A DNA stretch of 64,000 bases from Novosphingobium barchaimii LL02 (GTDB lineage Bacteria > Pseudomonadota > Alphaproteobacteria > Sphingomonadales > Sphingomonadaceae). Below are positions 26,583 through 35,589 of this stretch, piece after piece. The translations under genes were made by a program, and so were the position numbers. The stretch covers positions 129,001 through 193,000 of the forward strand of contig NZ_KQ130452.1 in NCBI RefSeq assembly GCF_001046635.1. The letters run 5' to 3'. Below the pieces are notes generated by a model, which did not search any database, was not told the origin of the DNA, and saw only the letters and a program-made list of their open reading frames with translations. How positions within the stretch are numbered: the first letter of the stretch is position 1; each line of letters begins with the position of its first letter.

Positions 26583-27161
26583 ATGACAGAGATTACCCGC
26601 GTTGCGCTTCAGCCGATCACCAAGGGTTCGCTTACCAAGATCTGGCTGGGCGTCGCCGTGGTCGCTCTGGCAGCCGGCGGTATCGCCTATGCGGCACTGC
26701 CGCCGACTCCGACCGTGAAGACGCTGAGCGCGGGCACGGGCGATTCGCCGACGATGGAAGACGTCGTGCTGATCAATTACAAGGGCATGCTTCAGGACGG
26801 CACCGTGTTCGACCAGAACAAGGGCTACCCTAACCCGGTCGCGCAGTTCGTGCCCGGCTTCAGCAAGGCGCTCATGAAGATGCAGCGTGGCGGCAAGTAC
26901 ATGGTAGAGATTCCCTCGGCGCTGGCCTACGGGGCGACCCCGCCTGCCGGTTCGGCGATTCCCGCCAATGCTGACCTGAAGTTCGAAGTTGAACTGCTCG
27001 ACTACAAGAGCCTCGCCGAAATTCAGCAGCAGCAGCGCATCATGCAGCAGCTTCAGCAAATGCAGCAGCAGCAGGGCGGCGCGCCCGGCGCGGTGCCCGG
27101 CATGCCGGGCGCTCCGGGTGAGATGCCGGGCGTTCCTGGTGCGGCTCCGGCCCAGCGCTGA
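26583..27161 (+). CDS. FKBP-type peptidyl-prolyl isomerase, membrane-anchored
   Basis: A 192-residue protein. One N-terminal helix (about 20-40, IWLGVAVVALAAGGIAYAAL) anchors or exports it. The FKBP domain (about 48-142) contains VLINYKGMLQDGTVFDQN, VPGFSKALMKMQRGGK and LAYGATPPAGSAIPANADLKFEVELL. The C-terminal 45 residues are Gln-rich then Gly/Pro/Ala-rich. It probably folds proteins in the periplasm. A second FKBP gene starts 8 bases later. Confidence 0.9.
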   Translation: MTEITRVALQPITKGSLTKIWLGVAVVALAAGGIAYAALPPTPTVKTLSAGTGDSPTMEDVVLINYKGMLQDGTVFDQNKGYPNPVAQFVPGFSKALMKMQRGGKYMVEIPSALAYGATPPAGSAIPANADLKFEVELLDYKSLAEIQQQQRIMQQLQQMQQQQGGAPGAVPGMPGAPGEMPGVPGAAPAQR

Positions 27162-27169
27162 TCGCTTCG

Positions 27170-27682
27170 ATGATGCCTGGTAACGCCGGCCGGTTGGCGG
27201 CTCTCGTTCTCGCGGCGGCGGTGTCCTTGGGTGCCGCGCCTGCGTCGACTGCTCCGGCGGCTCCATCCCCGGCGGCAGCATCCGTCGCGCCCAAGGTTCG
27301 TGTGGAAACGCTGACCCCGGGCACCGGCGAGAAGCCGCCCGAGCATTCCTACGTTCTCATCAACTACAAAGGAATGCTGCCGGACGGCACTGTGTTCGAC
27401 GAGAACCAGAAGATGCCGATGGCGCTGGACGAGGTCGTCCCCGGTTTCGCACTTGGCCTTGTCCAAATGCAGCGCGGCGGCAAGTACAAGCTGACCATCC
27501 CGCCCGAATTGGGATACGGTGCGCAGGCGTCCGGTCCGATCCCGGCAAACGCGACCCTTGTGTTCGAGATCGATCTGCTCGATTTCAAGACGCCCGACGA
27601 GATCGCGGTGATGCAGCAGATGCACGATCAGCAGTTGCAGGGCCAGCAAGCCCCGGCTCCCGCTCCCCAACCGGGCCAATAG
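27170..27682 (+). CDS. FKBP-type peptidyl-prolyl isomerase, exported
   Basis: A 170-residue paralogue of the preceding gene. It has a signal peptide (MMPGNAGRLAALVLAAAVSLGAA), then an FKBP domain with VLINYKGMLPDGTVFDEN, VPGFALGLVQMQRGGKYKL and LGYGAQASGPIPANATLVFEIDLL. A Gln/Pro/Ala-rich tail ends it. The tandem arrangement points to local duplication. The start could be the ATG at 27170 or 27173. Confidence 0.88.
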   Translation: MMPGNAGRLAALVLAAAVSLGAAPASTAPAAPSPAAASVAPKVRVETLTPGTGEKPPEHSYVLINYKGMLPDGTVFDENQKMPMALDEVVPGFALGLVQMQRGGKYKLTIPPELGYGAQASGPIPANATLVFEIDLLDFKTPDEIAVMQQMHDQQLQGQQAPAPAPQPGQ

Positions 27683-27798
27683 CCGCCGCTGCCGGCGTGC
27701 CCGTGCTTGAAGCCGCGCTGGCCCGATGCTAGCGCGCGCAATCGAATACCGCCCCGGCGCCAAGCCTTGCGCGCCGGGCTAAACCGTGAAGGAAAGCC

Positions 27799-28101
27799 AT
27801 GTCGGTCGATACCGCAACCGTGGCGAAGATCGCCAGTCTCGCGCGCCTTAAGGTGAGCGAGGCCGAGCTTGAGGCGATGGTGCCCGAGCTGAACGGCATT
27901 CTCGCCTGGGTGGAGCAACTCGGCGAAGTCGACGTCACCGGCGTCGAACCGATGACCGCCGTCATCCCCAACACCCTGCGCCTGCGCGAAGACGTCATCA
28001 ATGCCGACCCGCTGACTGGCGGCGACCGGCGCGACGCCGTGCTGGCCAATGCCCCCGCCGCGCAGCATGGCTTCTTCGGCGTGCCCAAGGTGATCGAATA
28101 A
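27799..28101 (+). CDS. gatC: Asp-tRNA(Asn)/Glu-tRNA(Gln) amidotransferase subunit C
   Basis: A 100-residue GatC ([27 protein letters not shown]..). It stabilises the GatA-GatB heterotrimer that converts misacylated Glu-tRNA(Gln) or Asp-tRNA(Asn). The motif LRLREDV and the C-terminal [11 protein letters not shown] are typical. The stop codon TAA overlaps the gatA ATG by one base. Confidence 0.95.
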   Translation: MSVDTATVAKIASLARLKVSEAELEAMVPELNGILAWVEQLGEVDVTGVEPMTAVIPNTLRLREDVINADPLTGGDRRDAVLANAPAAQHGFFGVPKVIE

Positions 28102-29585
28102 TGACCAACATTACTGATCTCGGCGTTGCCGCCATCCGTGACGGCGTTGCCGCCGGCCAGTTCTCCGCCGTCGAAGTGGCCGAGGCGTTCAACGCCAATG
28201 TTGCCGCCGCACAGAGCGCGTTGAACGCCTTTATCGTCGCGACCCCTGAAAAGGCGATCGAGGCCGCGAAGGCCGTCGACGCCGCGCGCAGTGCCGGTCA
28301 GGCGCTTGGCCCGATGGCCGGTGTGCCGATCGGCATGAAGGACCTGTTCGCCACTGAAGGCGTGCAGACCACGGCCGCCAGCCGCATGCTGGAATGCTTC
28401 GTGCCGCATTACGAATCGACCGTCTCGCGCAAGTTGTGGGAAGCGGGCGCCGGCATGCTGGGCAAGCTCAACCTCGACCAGTTCGCGATGGGCTCCTCGA
28501 ACGAGTCGAGCTATTTCGGCAACGTGATCTCGCCGTGGCAGCGTCGCGGCAGCAATGCGCAGCTGACGCCGGGCGGTTCTTCGGGCGGTTCGTCGGCAGC
28601 GATCGCGGCGCGCCTCGCGCCAGCGGCCACCGGCACCGACACCGGCGGCTCGATCCGCCAGCCCGCCGCCTACACCGGCACCGTGGGCATCAAGCCGACC
28701 TACGGGCGCTGCTCGCGCTGGGGCGTGGTGGCTTATGCCAGCTCGCTCGATCAGGCCGGTTCGATGGCGCGCGACGTCACCGACTGCTCGATCATGCTGG
28801 AAGCGATGGCAGGCTTCGATCCCAAGGATTCGACCAGTCTCGACCTCGCGGTTCCGGCATGGACGGCCAGCCTTTCGGGCGATCTCAAAGGCAAAAAGGT
28901 CGGCATCCCGCGCGAATACCGGGTCGATGGCATGCCTGCCGAGGTCGACGCGATCTGGGAGCAGGGCATTGCCTGGGCGAAGGACGCGGGCGCGGAAGTA
29001 GTCGAGGTTTCGCTGCCGCACACCAAGTATGCGCTGGCCGCCTACTACATCATCGCGCCTGCCGAGGCGTCCTCGAACCTCGCGCGCTATGACGGCGTGC
29101 GCTACGGCCTGCGCGATCTGCCCGACGGCGCCGGCCTGCAGGACATGTACGCCGCTACCCGCGCCGCCGGTTTCGGCGACGAGGTGAAGCGCCGTATCCT
29201 GATCGGCACTTACGTGCTTTCGGCGGGCTTCTACGACGCGTATTACACCCAGGCCCAGAAGGTCCGCACGCTGATCTCGCAGGACTTTGCGAAGGCCTTC
29301 GAGCAGGTCGACGTGCTGTTGACCCCGACCGCGCCGAGCGCCGCCTTCGCGCTGGGCGAGAATGTCGACGATCCGCTGTCGATGTACCTCAACGACGTGT
29401 TCACCGTGCCTGCCAGCCTTGCCGGCCTGCCGGCGATGTCGGTGCCTGCGGGTCTCGACGCACAGGGCCTGCCGCTTGGCCTGCAGATCATCGGCCGCCC
29501 GCTCGACGAGCAGGGCGTGCTGAACGCCGGCCTCGCGATCGAAGCCCGCGCCGGGTTCACGGCCAAGCCTGAGAAGTGGTGGTAA
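28101..29585 (+). CDS. gatA: Asp-tRNA(Asn)/Glu-tRNA(Gln) amidotransferase subunit A
   Basis: A 494-residue amidase-signature enzyme that supplies ammonia from glutamine. The Ser-cisSer-Lys triad is visible as Lys80 (IGMKDLF), Ser160 in the GGSSGGSS loop, and Ser184 in [11 protein letters not shown]. Full-length and without frame disruption. One base separates it from gatB. Confidence 0.97.
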   Translation: MTNITDLGVAAIRDGVAAGQFSAVEVAEAFNANVAAAQSALNAFIVATPEKAIEAAKAVDAARSAGQALGPMAGVPIGMKDLFATEGVQTTAASRMLECFVPHYESTVSRKLWEAGAGMLGKLNLDQFAMGSSNESSYFGNVISPWQRRGSNAQLTPGGSSGGSSAAIAARLAPAATGTDTGGSIRQPAAYTGTVGIKPTYGRCSRWGVVAYASSLDQAGSMARDVTDCSIMLEAMAGFDPKDSTSLDLAVPAWTASLSGDLKGKKVGIPREYRVDGMPAEVDAIWEQGIAWAKDAGAEVVEVSLPHTKYALAAYYIIAPAEASSNLARYDGVRYGLRDLPDGAGLQDMYAATRAAGFGDEVKRRILIGTYVLSAGFYDAYYTQAQKVRTLISQDFAKAFEQVDVLLTPTAPSAAFALGENVDDPLSMYLNDVFTVPASLAGLPAMSVPAGLDAQGLPLGLQIIGRPLDEQGVLNAGLAIEARAGFTAKPEKWW

Positions 29586-29586
29586 T

Positions 29587-31083
29587 ATGAGCACGTATCG
29601 CATTCAGGGCGCCACCGGGGACTGGGAGGTCGTGATCGGCCTTGAGGTCCACGCGCAGGTCACCTCCAATTCCAAGCTGTTCTCCGGCTCGGCAACGGCC
29701 TTCGGAGCGGAGCCGAACAGCCAGGTATCGCTGATCGACGCGGCGATGCCGGGCATGTTGCCCGTGCTGAACGGCGAGTGCATCCGCCAGGCCGTGCGCA
29801 CCGGCATGGCCATCGACGCGCAGATCAACAAGTGGTCGCGCTTCGACCGCAAGAACTACTTCTACGCCGATCTGCCGCAGGGCTACCAGATCAGCCAGCT
29901 TTACCACCCGATCGTGGGCGAGGGCAGCCTGACCATCGAGGCGGACGAGAAGGCCGGCATTCCCGAGGCCAAGGTCATCGGCGTCGAACGTATTCACGTC
30001 GAGCAGGACGCGGGCAAGCTGATGCACGACCAGCACCCGACGATGTCCTATGTCGACCTCAACCGTTCGGGGGTGGCGCTGATGGAGATCGTCAGCCGTC
30101 CCGATATGAACAGCCCGGCCGAAGCAGGGGCCTACCTGTCCAAGCTGCGCACGATCCTGCGTTACGTCGGCTCGTGCGACGGCAACATGGACCAGGGTTC
30201 GATGCGCGCCGACGTCAACGTGTCGGTGCGCCGCCCCGGTGACGAACTGGGCACGCGGACGGAGACGAAAAACGTCAACTCGGTGCGCTTCGTCATGCAG
30301 GCGATCGAACACGAGGCGAACCGCCAGGTCGACGTGATCGAGGGCGGCGGCAAGATCGTCCAGGAAACGCGCCTGTTCGATCCGAACACCGGCTCGACCC
30401 GCTCGATGCGCTCGAAGGAAGACGCGCACGACTATCGTTACTTCCCGGACCCGGACCTGCTGCCGCTGGTGCTGGAGGACGCGTTCCTCGAGAATTGCCG
30501 CGCATCGCTGCCTGAACTGCCCGACGCCAAGCGCGCGCGCTACGAGGGCGAACTGGGCCTGTCGGCCTATAACGCCGCCGTACTGACCGCCGATGTGGAT
30601 ACGTTCCGCTGGTTCGAGGCGCTGCTCGCGGAAACTGCTTTGGCGCAGGGCAAGCAGCCCGCCGAGGTCGCCAAGCAGGCGGCCAACTGGCTGATTTCGG
30701 AACTGTTCGGCGCGCTCAACAAGCTGGGCAAGTCGCTCGACGAATCGCCCGTCAGCCATGAGCAGGCGGCCGAACTGCTGGCGCTGGTCGGCAAGGGCAC
30801 TATTTCCGGCTCGATCGCCAAGCAGGTGCTGGAGATCATGCTGGAAACCGGCGAGGGTGCCACGGCCATCGTCGAGCGCGAAGGCCTCAAGCAGGAAAGC
30901 GACACCGGTGCCATCGAAGCCAAGGTGGACGAGATCCTCGCCGCCAATAGCGACAAGGTGGAACAGTACCGGGGCGGCAAGGTCGCGCTGTTCGGCTTCT
31001 TCGTCGGTCAGACGATGAAGGCCATGCAGGGCAAGGCCAACCCGGGCGTCATCAACGAAATCCTCAAGTCCAAGCTGGGCTGA
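29587..31083 (+). CDS. gatB: Asp-tRNA(Asn)/Glu-tRNA(Gln) amidotransferase subunit B
   Basis: A 498-residue GatB. It carries the kinase-like domain that phosphorylates the misacylated tRNA end ([50 protein letters not shown]) and a C-terminal YqeY/tail domain (about 350-498) that holds tRNA. It completes the gatCAB operon. Their presence implies that this organism lacks a full set of GlnRS/AsnRS or uses the indirect pathway. Confidence 0.97.
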   Translation: MSTYRIQGATGDWEVVIGLEVHAQVTSNSKLFSGSATAFGAEPNSQVSLIDAAMPGMLPVLNGECIRQAVRTGMAIDAQINKWSRFDRKNYFYADLPQGYQISQLYHPIVGEGSLTIEADEKAGIPEAKVIGVERIHVEQDAGKLMHDQHPTMSYVDLNRSGVALMEIVSRPDMNSPAEAGAYLSKLRTILRYVGSCDGNMDQGSMRADVNVSVRRPGDELGTRTETKNVNSVRFVMQAIEHEANRQVDVIEGGGKIVQETRLFDPNTGSTRSMRSKEDAHDYRYFPDPDLLPLVLEDAFLENCRASLPELPDAKRARYEGELGLSAYNAAVLTADVDTFRWFEALLAETALAQGKQPAEVAKQAANWLISELFGALNKLGKSLDESPVSHEQAAELLALVGKGTISGSIAKQVLEIMLETGEGATAIVEREGLKQESDTGAIEAKVDEILAANSDKVEQYRGGKVALFGFFVGQTMKAMQGKANPGVINEILKSKLG

Positions 31084-31094
31084 GGCAACTATCC

Positions 31095-31117
31095 GGCGGC
31101 AACCCGGGGTTGCCGCC
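31095..31117 (+). terminator. Probable terminator of gatCAB
   Basis: A 10-bp perfect stem with CGG loop, 11 bases after the gatB stop. It is followed by GCCTTCCT, a weak T-tract. Confidence 0.6.
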
Positions 31118-31419
31118 GCCTTCCTACCCCCCATCGGGCACTTCGTGTTGCACCTGCGTAACACTCCGGCGCTGTTAAGCATCGCAGATGGCCGTCAGTG
31201 GGTGTTTCGGCAATAATCCGCTTGTCTTCGGCAGTCCTGGTGTTATCGATTGCGCCGGAAGGACGGGGGGTCTTTCCAACTATTCCATGACATGTGCGCG
31301 GGTACGCGCACGCCAAATGCTGCGTGTGCGAAGCGCGCGGATAGGTACGGCCGGAGACCGACGCTGCGGCGCGGGGGCACTCTGATCTTGCCGCACGAGC
31401 TCACCTGGGGGGGTGAGGG

Positions 31420-31460
31420 AGCCCGGTACTGCGCCCAATGGAGCGCGCGGTACCGGGCTT
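31420..31460. terminator. Terminator-like hairpin, convergent position
   Basis: Ten-base perfect inverted arms (31420-31429 and 31450-31459), with a partly pairable 20-base interior. It is placed just beyond the stop of the minus-strand gene at 31484. Confidence 0.5.
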
Positions 31461-31483
31461 TCGTGTATTCGGGCAGCGCGCTC

Positions 31484-31786
31484 CTATGCCTGCCGCGTAC
31501 CCGTCAGTTCCATCGACCCGAACATGCCGGCCTTGATCTGCCCGGTCAGGCTATCGCCTTCCACCGTGGCCTTGCAATCGAGGTCCATCGGCATTGGTGT
31601 GGTCATCTTCATCGACCACGTCAGCGATTGCCCGCTGATACGCCCGTCGGTGATATCCATGCTGCCCAGATCGCCCGAGATGTGCCCGGTGAAGCTGTCA
31701 GCTTCGCCGGGCAGCACGGTGAGCACGCCCTTTTGCTTGCCGAGCGGCGTGTTGGTCACGCAATCGTAGGTTCCTGCAACGGACAT
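31484..31786 (-). CDS. Conserved hypothetical 100-residue protein
   Basis: A 100-residue protein (MSVAGTYDCVTNTPLGKQKG..) composed mainly of beta-strand-like repeats with Gly/Thr turns: GVLTVLPGEADSFTGHISGD, GQSLTWSMKMTTPMPMDLDC, GDSLTGQIKAG. The pattern suggests a small beta-sandwich or half-barrel. It has no signal peptide or membrane segment. It starts 11 bases behind the M16 peptidase stop, so it is probably cotranscribed. I do not recognise the family. Confidence 0.65.
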   Translation of the reverse strand: MSVAGTYDCVTNTPLGKQKGVLTVLPGEADSFTGHISGDLGSMDITDGRISGQSLTWSMKMTTPMPMDLDCKATVEGDSLTGQIKAGMFGSMELTGTRQA

Positions 31787-31797
31787 TCGGGTACTCC

Positions 31798-34731
31798 TTA
31801 CTGTTGTTCGCCTTCGTCGCCGATGGCGGTGGGGGCCTCGCGGACCTCTACCGGTAAACTGAGCCCCTTGAGCTGCGGTTCCACGATCTTGCGGTCCCCG
31901 ACGATCACCCAGGTCAGGTCAGCGGGTTGCAGGTACTGCCCTGCGGCCGCGCCGATCCGCCTGGCGTCGATGGCGCGGTAGGTAGCAGCGAGGCGTACGT
32001 AATAGTCTTCAGGCCGGCCCAGCCGGTCGTTCTTGACGATGGCGGAGAGGACCGCGCTGTTGGTTTCGAATTGGGTCGGCAGGGCCCGGATGGCGCCTTC
32101 GGTGACGCGCTGGTATTCTTCGGCGGAGACCGGCTGTTTGGCCGGGAAGGCGGTCATATCCTTGATGATCGCGCTGATTGAATCGCCGGTGCGGTCGGCC
32201 TGCACCGGCGCCATGATCTGCAGTGCGCGCGGGCCGATGGACTGGGTCACCCCGGTGCGCACGCCGTAGCTCCAGCCCTTGTCCTCGCGAATGTCGGCAT
32301 TCAGGCGTGAGAGGAAACCGTTGCCGACCACATCATTGGCCAGCATCAGGGGCTCCTCGCCCGGGGTGCGACCGGTTAGCGGCAGGACGCGTCCGGCGTA
32401 GATCACCGACTGCGGCGAATTGGGCCGGTCGATCAGAACGATGCGCGATGCAGGCGCGGGCGTCTGCGCGTCGAGCACCTTTACCGGTTTGGCGGCGGCC
32501 GGGGCCTTCCACCCGCCGAGCGCCTTTTCCAGCAGCGGCTTCAATTCCGCCATGGTGACGTCGCCGACCACGGTGATCCGGGCGAGGTCGGGGCGCAGCC
32601 ACTTGGCATGGGCGGCGCGCAGAGCCGAAGGGGTCAGCGCGGCGAGCGAGATCCGTGTCCCAAGGCCGTCGCCGGGCTGGGCATAGGGATGGCTGCCGTA
32701 AAGTTCGCTGCTGAGCGTGCGGGCGGCGAGGGCGCTGGGCGTCGATTCCGCCTGCGAGAGCTGGGCCTGCGCCTGTCCGCGCGTGCGATCGAAATCGGCC
32801 TGTGCGAAAGCGGGATGGAGCAGCAGGTCTGCGGTCAACGCCAGCGAGGGCGCCAGATTGGCGCTCAGCGCGCTCAGCATCACGCTGCTGGTGTCGAGGC
32901 TGGCCGTGGTGCCGATGGAGGCGCCCAGACGTTCCTGCTCCTCGGCGATCTGGGTGGCGTTGCGGGTTTTGGTGCCTTCCTCCAGCATGTCGAGCATCAG
33001 CCCCTGTGTCCCCGGCGTATCGAGCGCGTCGGCGGCAAAGCCCGCGTCGAAGTCGATGGATACGACCAGCTTGGGCACGGCGGTGCGGCGCGCCAGCACC
33101 ACCGGGATGCCGTTCGACAAGGTAGTGCGCTCGATCGCCGGGAAAGCAAGTTCGCCCACCGGCGCGACCGGGGGTGAGGTGCGCTTGGGCGCCGGAGCCA
33201 GCTTGGCGGTCTTGGTCTTGGCATCGGCCGGCGGAGCGGCGGTTTCCTTTTCGTCGCCCCATCCGCCCATGACGTTGCCGTTCTCGGTACGCGCGCCGGG
33301 CACGATGGCCAGCTTGTAGACCGGGCGGCTTAGCCATTTGCGCAGCGCTTCGTGGACGTTCTGCGGCGTGAGGGCGGCGATGGCCTGGAGGTCCGCTTTG
33401 TACTTGGCGGGATCGCCGGAATAGACCTGCCCTTCGGCAAGGGTGGCGCCCTTGCCGGAAAAGCCGCCGACCTGCTCCAGTCCGCCGATTTCGGCAGAAA
33501 GCGTGCTGACGACGGCGCGGCGCACTTCGTCCTCGCTTGGGCCGCGGGCGACGAAATCGGTGATGACCTTGTCGAGCGCGGCTTCGGCGGCGGCGCGTTC
33601 GACGCCGGGCTTCACGTCCATCGAGGCTTCAAGCACGCTGACCTGCTGGTAGACCTGCGCCGAGGCGCTGACCGATACCGCCTGCTGCGATCCGCGCACC
33701 AGCGCATTGTCGAGCTGCGAGCTGGCAAGGCCGCCCAGGATGTGCATGCCGACGCGCAGCGCCGGAGCATCGCCATCGTTAAGGCCGGGCCCGCTCCACT
33801 GGCGAGTAAGGCGCAGGACGGGGACCTGGTCGGTCATGTCGCGCGAGATTGGCGCGGGCAGCGTGACCGGACCGGCTTGCACGGGCGCGACATCGGGGCC
33901 TTTGGGGATCTGCCCGAACCATTTTTCCACCTTGGGCTTGGCCGTGGCCGCGTCGATGTCGCCCGAGAGCACCAGCACCACGTTGTTCGGGCCGTAGTGC
34001 TCGGTGAACCACTTGCGCACATCGGTAAGCGTGGCGGCGTCGAGGTCCGCCATCGAGCCGATAGTGGAATGGCGGTAGGGGTGGCCGACCGGGAACAGCC
34101 CGTCGGCCACGGCATATTCGGCGAGGCCGTAGGGCTGGTTGTCGCCCTGGCGTTTCTCGTTCTGGACGACGCCGCGCTGCTTGTCGAGTTTGTCCTGGGA
34201 GACGGCGGGCAGCAGCGCCCCCATGCGGTCGCTCTCCATGAACAGCGCAAGGTCCAGCGCTCCTGTGGGCACCGTCTCGACGTAATTGGTGCGATCGTAC
34301 CAGGTCGAGCCGTTGGTGGGCGTGGAGCCTGCCCCTTCCAGCGGAATGTCGAAGCTGGGCACATTGGCCGAGCCGCCGAAGAACAGGTGCTCATACAAGT
34401 GCGCGAAACCGGTGTGGCCGCGCGGCTCGTTCTTGGAGCCGACCTTGTAGTACAGCGTGACGGCAACGATCGGCGCCTTGCGATCGGTATGGACGATGGT
34501 GGTCAGCCCGTTGGGCAGCACGAACTTTTCGAACGGAATGTCGACGCGGGAGACGAGTTCTTCCGCAGAAACCGCGCCTGCTACTGGGCCGGGCGTGGCG
34601 GAATACCGGTTCTCCTGTCCCGGAGCGACGGCCGGGGCCGGCGGTGTTCCGGGCGGACCTGCGGTGGCGCAGGCGGAAAGGGCAAGGGCGGCGGCAAGAG
34701 CGCTCAGGCTCGACGTGGGGGACAGTCGCAT
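31798..34731 (-). CDS. M16 family zinc peptidase, two-half lipoprotein
   Basis: A 977-residue insulinase-like protein. The lipobox LALSAC near residue 21 suggests a lipid-anchored protein. The N-terminal half carries the inverted zinc motif HxxEH (FAHLYEHLFFGG) with a downstream Glu region (VVQNEKRQGDNQP). The C-terminal half begins around FPAIERTTLSNGIPVVLARR. At the equivalent place it has GLMLDMLEEG with no zinc ligands, so it is the inactive M16 partner half with a WSYGVRT-type substrate motif. A linker rich in Ala, Pro and Lys (about 475-510) joins them. It is probably a periplasmic peptide-degrading enzyme. Confidence 0.88.
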   Translation of the reverse strand: MRLSPTSSLSALAAALALSACATAGPPGTPPAPAVAPGQENRYSATPGPVAGAVSAEELVSRVDIPFEKFVLPNGLTTIVHTDRKAPIVAVTLYYKVGSKNEPRGHTGFAHLYEHLFFGGSANVPSFDIPLEGAGSTPTNGSTWYDRTNYVETVPTGALDLALFMESDRMGALLPAVSQDKLDKQRGVVQNEKRQGDNQPYGLAEYAVADGLFPVGHPYRHSTIGSMADLDAATLTDVRKWFTEHYGPNNVVLVLSGDIDAATAKPKVEKWFGQIPKGPDVAPVQAGPVTLPAPISRDMTDQVPVLRLTRQWSGPGLNDGDAPALRVGMHILGGLASSQLDNALVRGSQQAVSVSASAQVYQQVSVLEASMDVKPGVERAAAEAALDKVITDFVARGPSEDEVRRAVVSTLSAEIGGLEQVGGFSGKGATLAEGQVYSGDPAKYKADLQAIAALTPQNVHEALRKWLSRPVYKLAIVPGARTENGNVMGGWGDEKETAAPPADAKTKTAKLAPAPKRTSPPVAPVGELAFPAIERTTLSNGIPVVLARRTAVPKLVVSIDFDAGFAADALDTPGTQGLMLDMLEEGTKTRNATQIAEEQERLGASIGTTASLDTSSVMLSALSANLAPSLALTADLLLHPAFAQADFDRTRGQAQAQLSQAESTPSALAARTLSSELYGSHPYAQPGDGLGTRISLAALTPSALRAAHAKWLRPDLARITVVGDVTMAELKPLLEKALGGWKAPAAAKPVKVLDAQTPAPASRIVLIDRPNSPQSVIYAGRVLPLTGRTPGEEPLMLANDVVGNGFLSRLNADIREDKGWSYGVRTGVTQSIGPRALQIMAPVQADRTGDSISAIIKDMTAFPAKQPVSAEEYQRVTEGAIRALPTQFETNSAVLSAIVKNDRLGRPEDYYVRLAATYRAIDARRIGAAAGQYLQPADLTWVIVGDRKIVEPQLKGLSLPVEVREAPTAIGDEGEQQ

Positions 34732-34827
34732 GGACCCAGCGTAGCAGCTTGTTCGGCAAGGGCCAGCCCTGCCAATGCCCGCCGGCGCCCTGAACGGATG
34801 CGGCACGCCGGACATGCCGGCGCAGGG

Positions 34828-35283
34828 TCATCCCCGTTTGAAGATCTGGCCCGAATCGAACATCGAAATGCGCCATTCGCCGTCTGCGTCCCGGCGGCAT
34901 TCCATCTTCACGTCCGCCACGGCCAGAGGGTCGCAGTACGTATCGAAAGGTCCGTCGCCCAATGCTGCGAAGAACACCAACAGGTAGCCGACCTTTGCGT
35001 GGTCCACGTCGTCGAAACTTATGCGTAGCGAGGTGATGATGTGGCGCATAGTCATCAGTCCCGCGCCGCTGCGCATCGCTTTGGCCCGGCCCCCATAGAA
35101 CGCCTCGACCGCCTCCAGTCCCTCTCGCCACTGGCCGCCCACATTATAGCGCACGTCCTGCGTCAGACAGTCGGCCGCGCGCATCGAGAGGCCGTTGTGG
35201 ATGTCGAGTTCGTCGCCCCACTCGTAGATCACCTGCTTGACCGCAAGCACGTCCACTGCCTGCTGGGGAGTGAATTTCGCCAC
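34828..35283 (-). CDS. Nuclear transport factor 2 (SnoaL-like) family protein
   Basis: A 151-residue protein with the cone-shaped NTF2 fold pattern: the N-terminal helix region LAVKQVIYEWGDELDIHNG, then WREGLEAVEAFYGGRAKAM and the beta strands RHIITSLRISFDDVDHAKVGYLLVFFA. Related proteins are dehydratases or isomerases (scytalone dehydratase, ketosteroid isomerase) or non-catalytic binders. The function cannot be assigned. It is divergent from clpB. Confidence 0.72.
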   Translation of the reverse strand: MAKFTPQQAVDVLAVKQVIYEWGDELDIHNGLSMRAADCLTQDVRYNVGGQWREGLEAVEAFYGGRAKAMRSGAGLMTMRHIITSLRISFDDVDHAKVGYLLVFFAALGDGPFDTYCDPLAVADVKMECRRDADGEWRISMFDSGQIFKRG

Positions 35284-35589
35284 TGTTGCCGCCTCGTCCG
35301 TTTGGATTATTGCGCCGAGGCTAGGGCAGTCATGGGGCCGAGGCCAAGCCTTGATAGACAGTGTTGTTCATTATCGCCCCCGCGACGCTGTCGCCCAAGA
35401 TCCTCTGGCAATTTCCTACAGTACACCCATCTCTGCTGCGGACCGCTTCGGCGCCGATTGTTTTGCGAACGATCAAGGCAATCTCGTCTTGAACATGCGA
35501 AATGATGGGCCCCGGAAAATTTCCGTCGGCGGCTCTTGTGTTGCAAAACTGCAACACCATATCGACGAGGTCAGGAGGCGATATTACCC
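35284..35589 (+). promoter_or_regulatory. clpB promoter and leader region
   Basis: About 300 gene-free bases. CTTGAA at 35488-35493, with CCCCGGAAAA beginning at 35510, resembles the sigma-32 heat-shock pattern (CTTGAA..CCCCAT) with a 16-base spacer. An 8-bp perfect palindrome GTGTTGCA-AAAC-TGCAACAC (35538-35557) lies in the presumed leader. A CAGGAGG ribosome-binding site precedes the ATG at 35590. Confidence 0.45.

Larger units (their letters stand above)
31084..31483 (+). other. 400-base gene-free region with two terminator-like hairpins; possible small RNA
   Basis: No convincing ORF. A 10-bp hairpin (GGCGGCAACC/GGTTGCCGCC, 31095-31117) follows gatB directly. Further on, a hairpin CTCACC/GGTGAG (about 31400-31417) and a perfect 10-bp arm pair AGCCCGGTAC (31420-31429)/GTACCGGGCT (31450-31459) followed by TT could end a transcript of about 200 nt starting near 31250. 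The latter may also serve the convergent minus-strand gene. No known RNA family was recognised. Confidence 0.35.
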
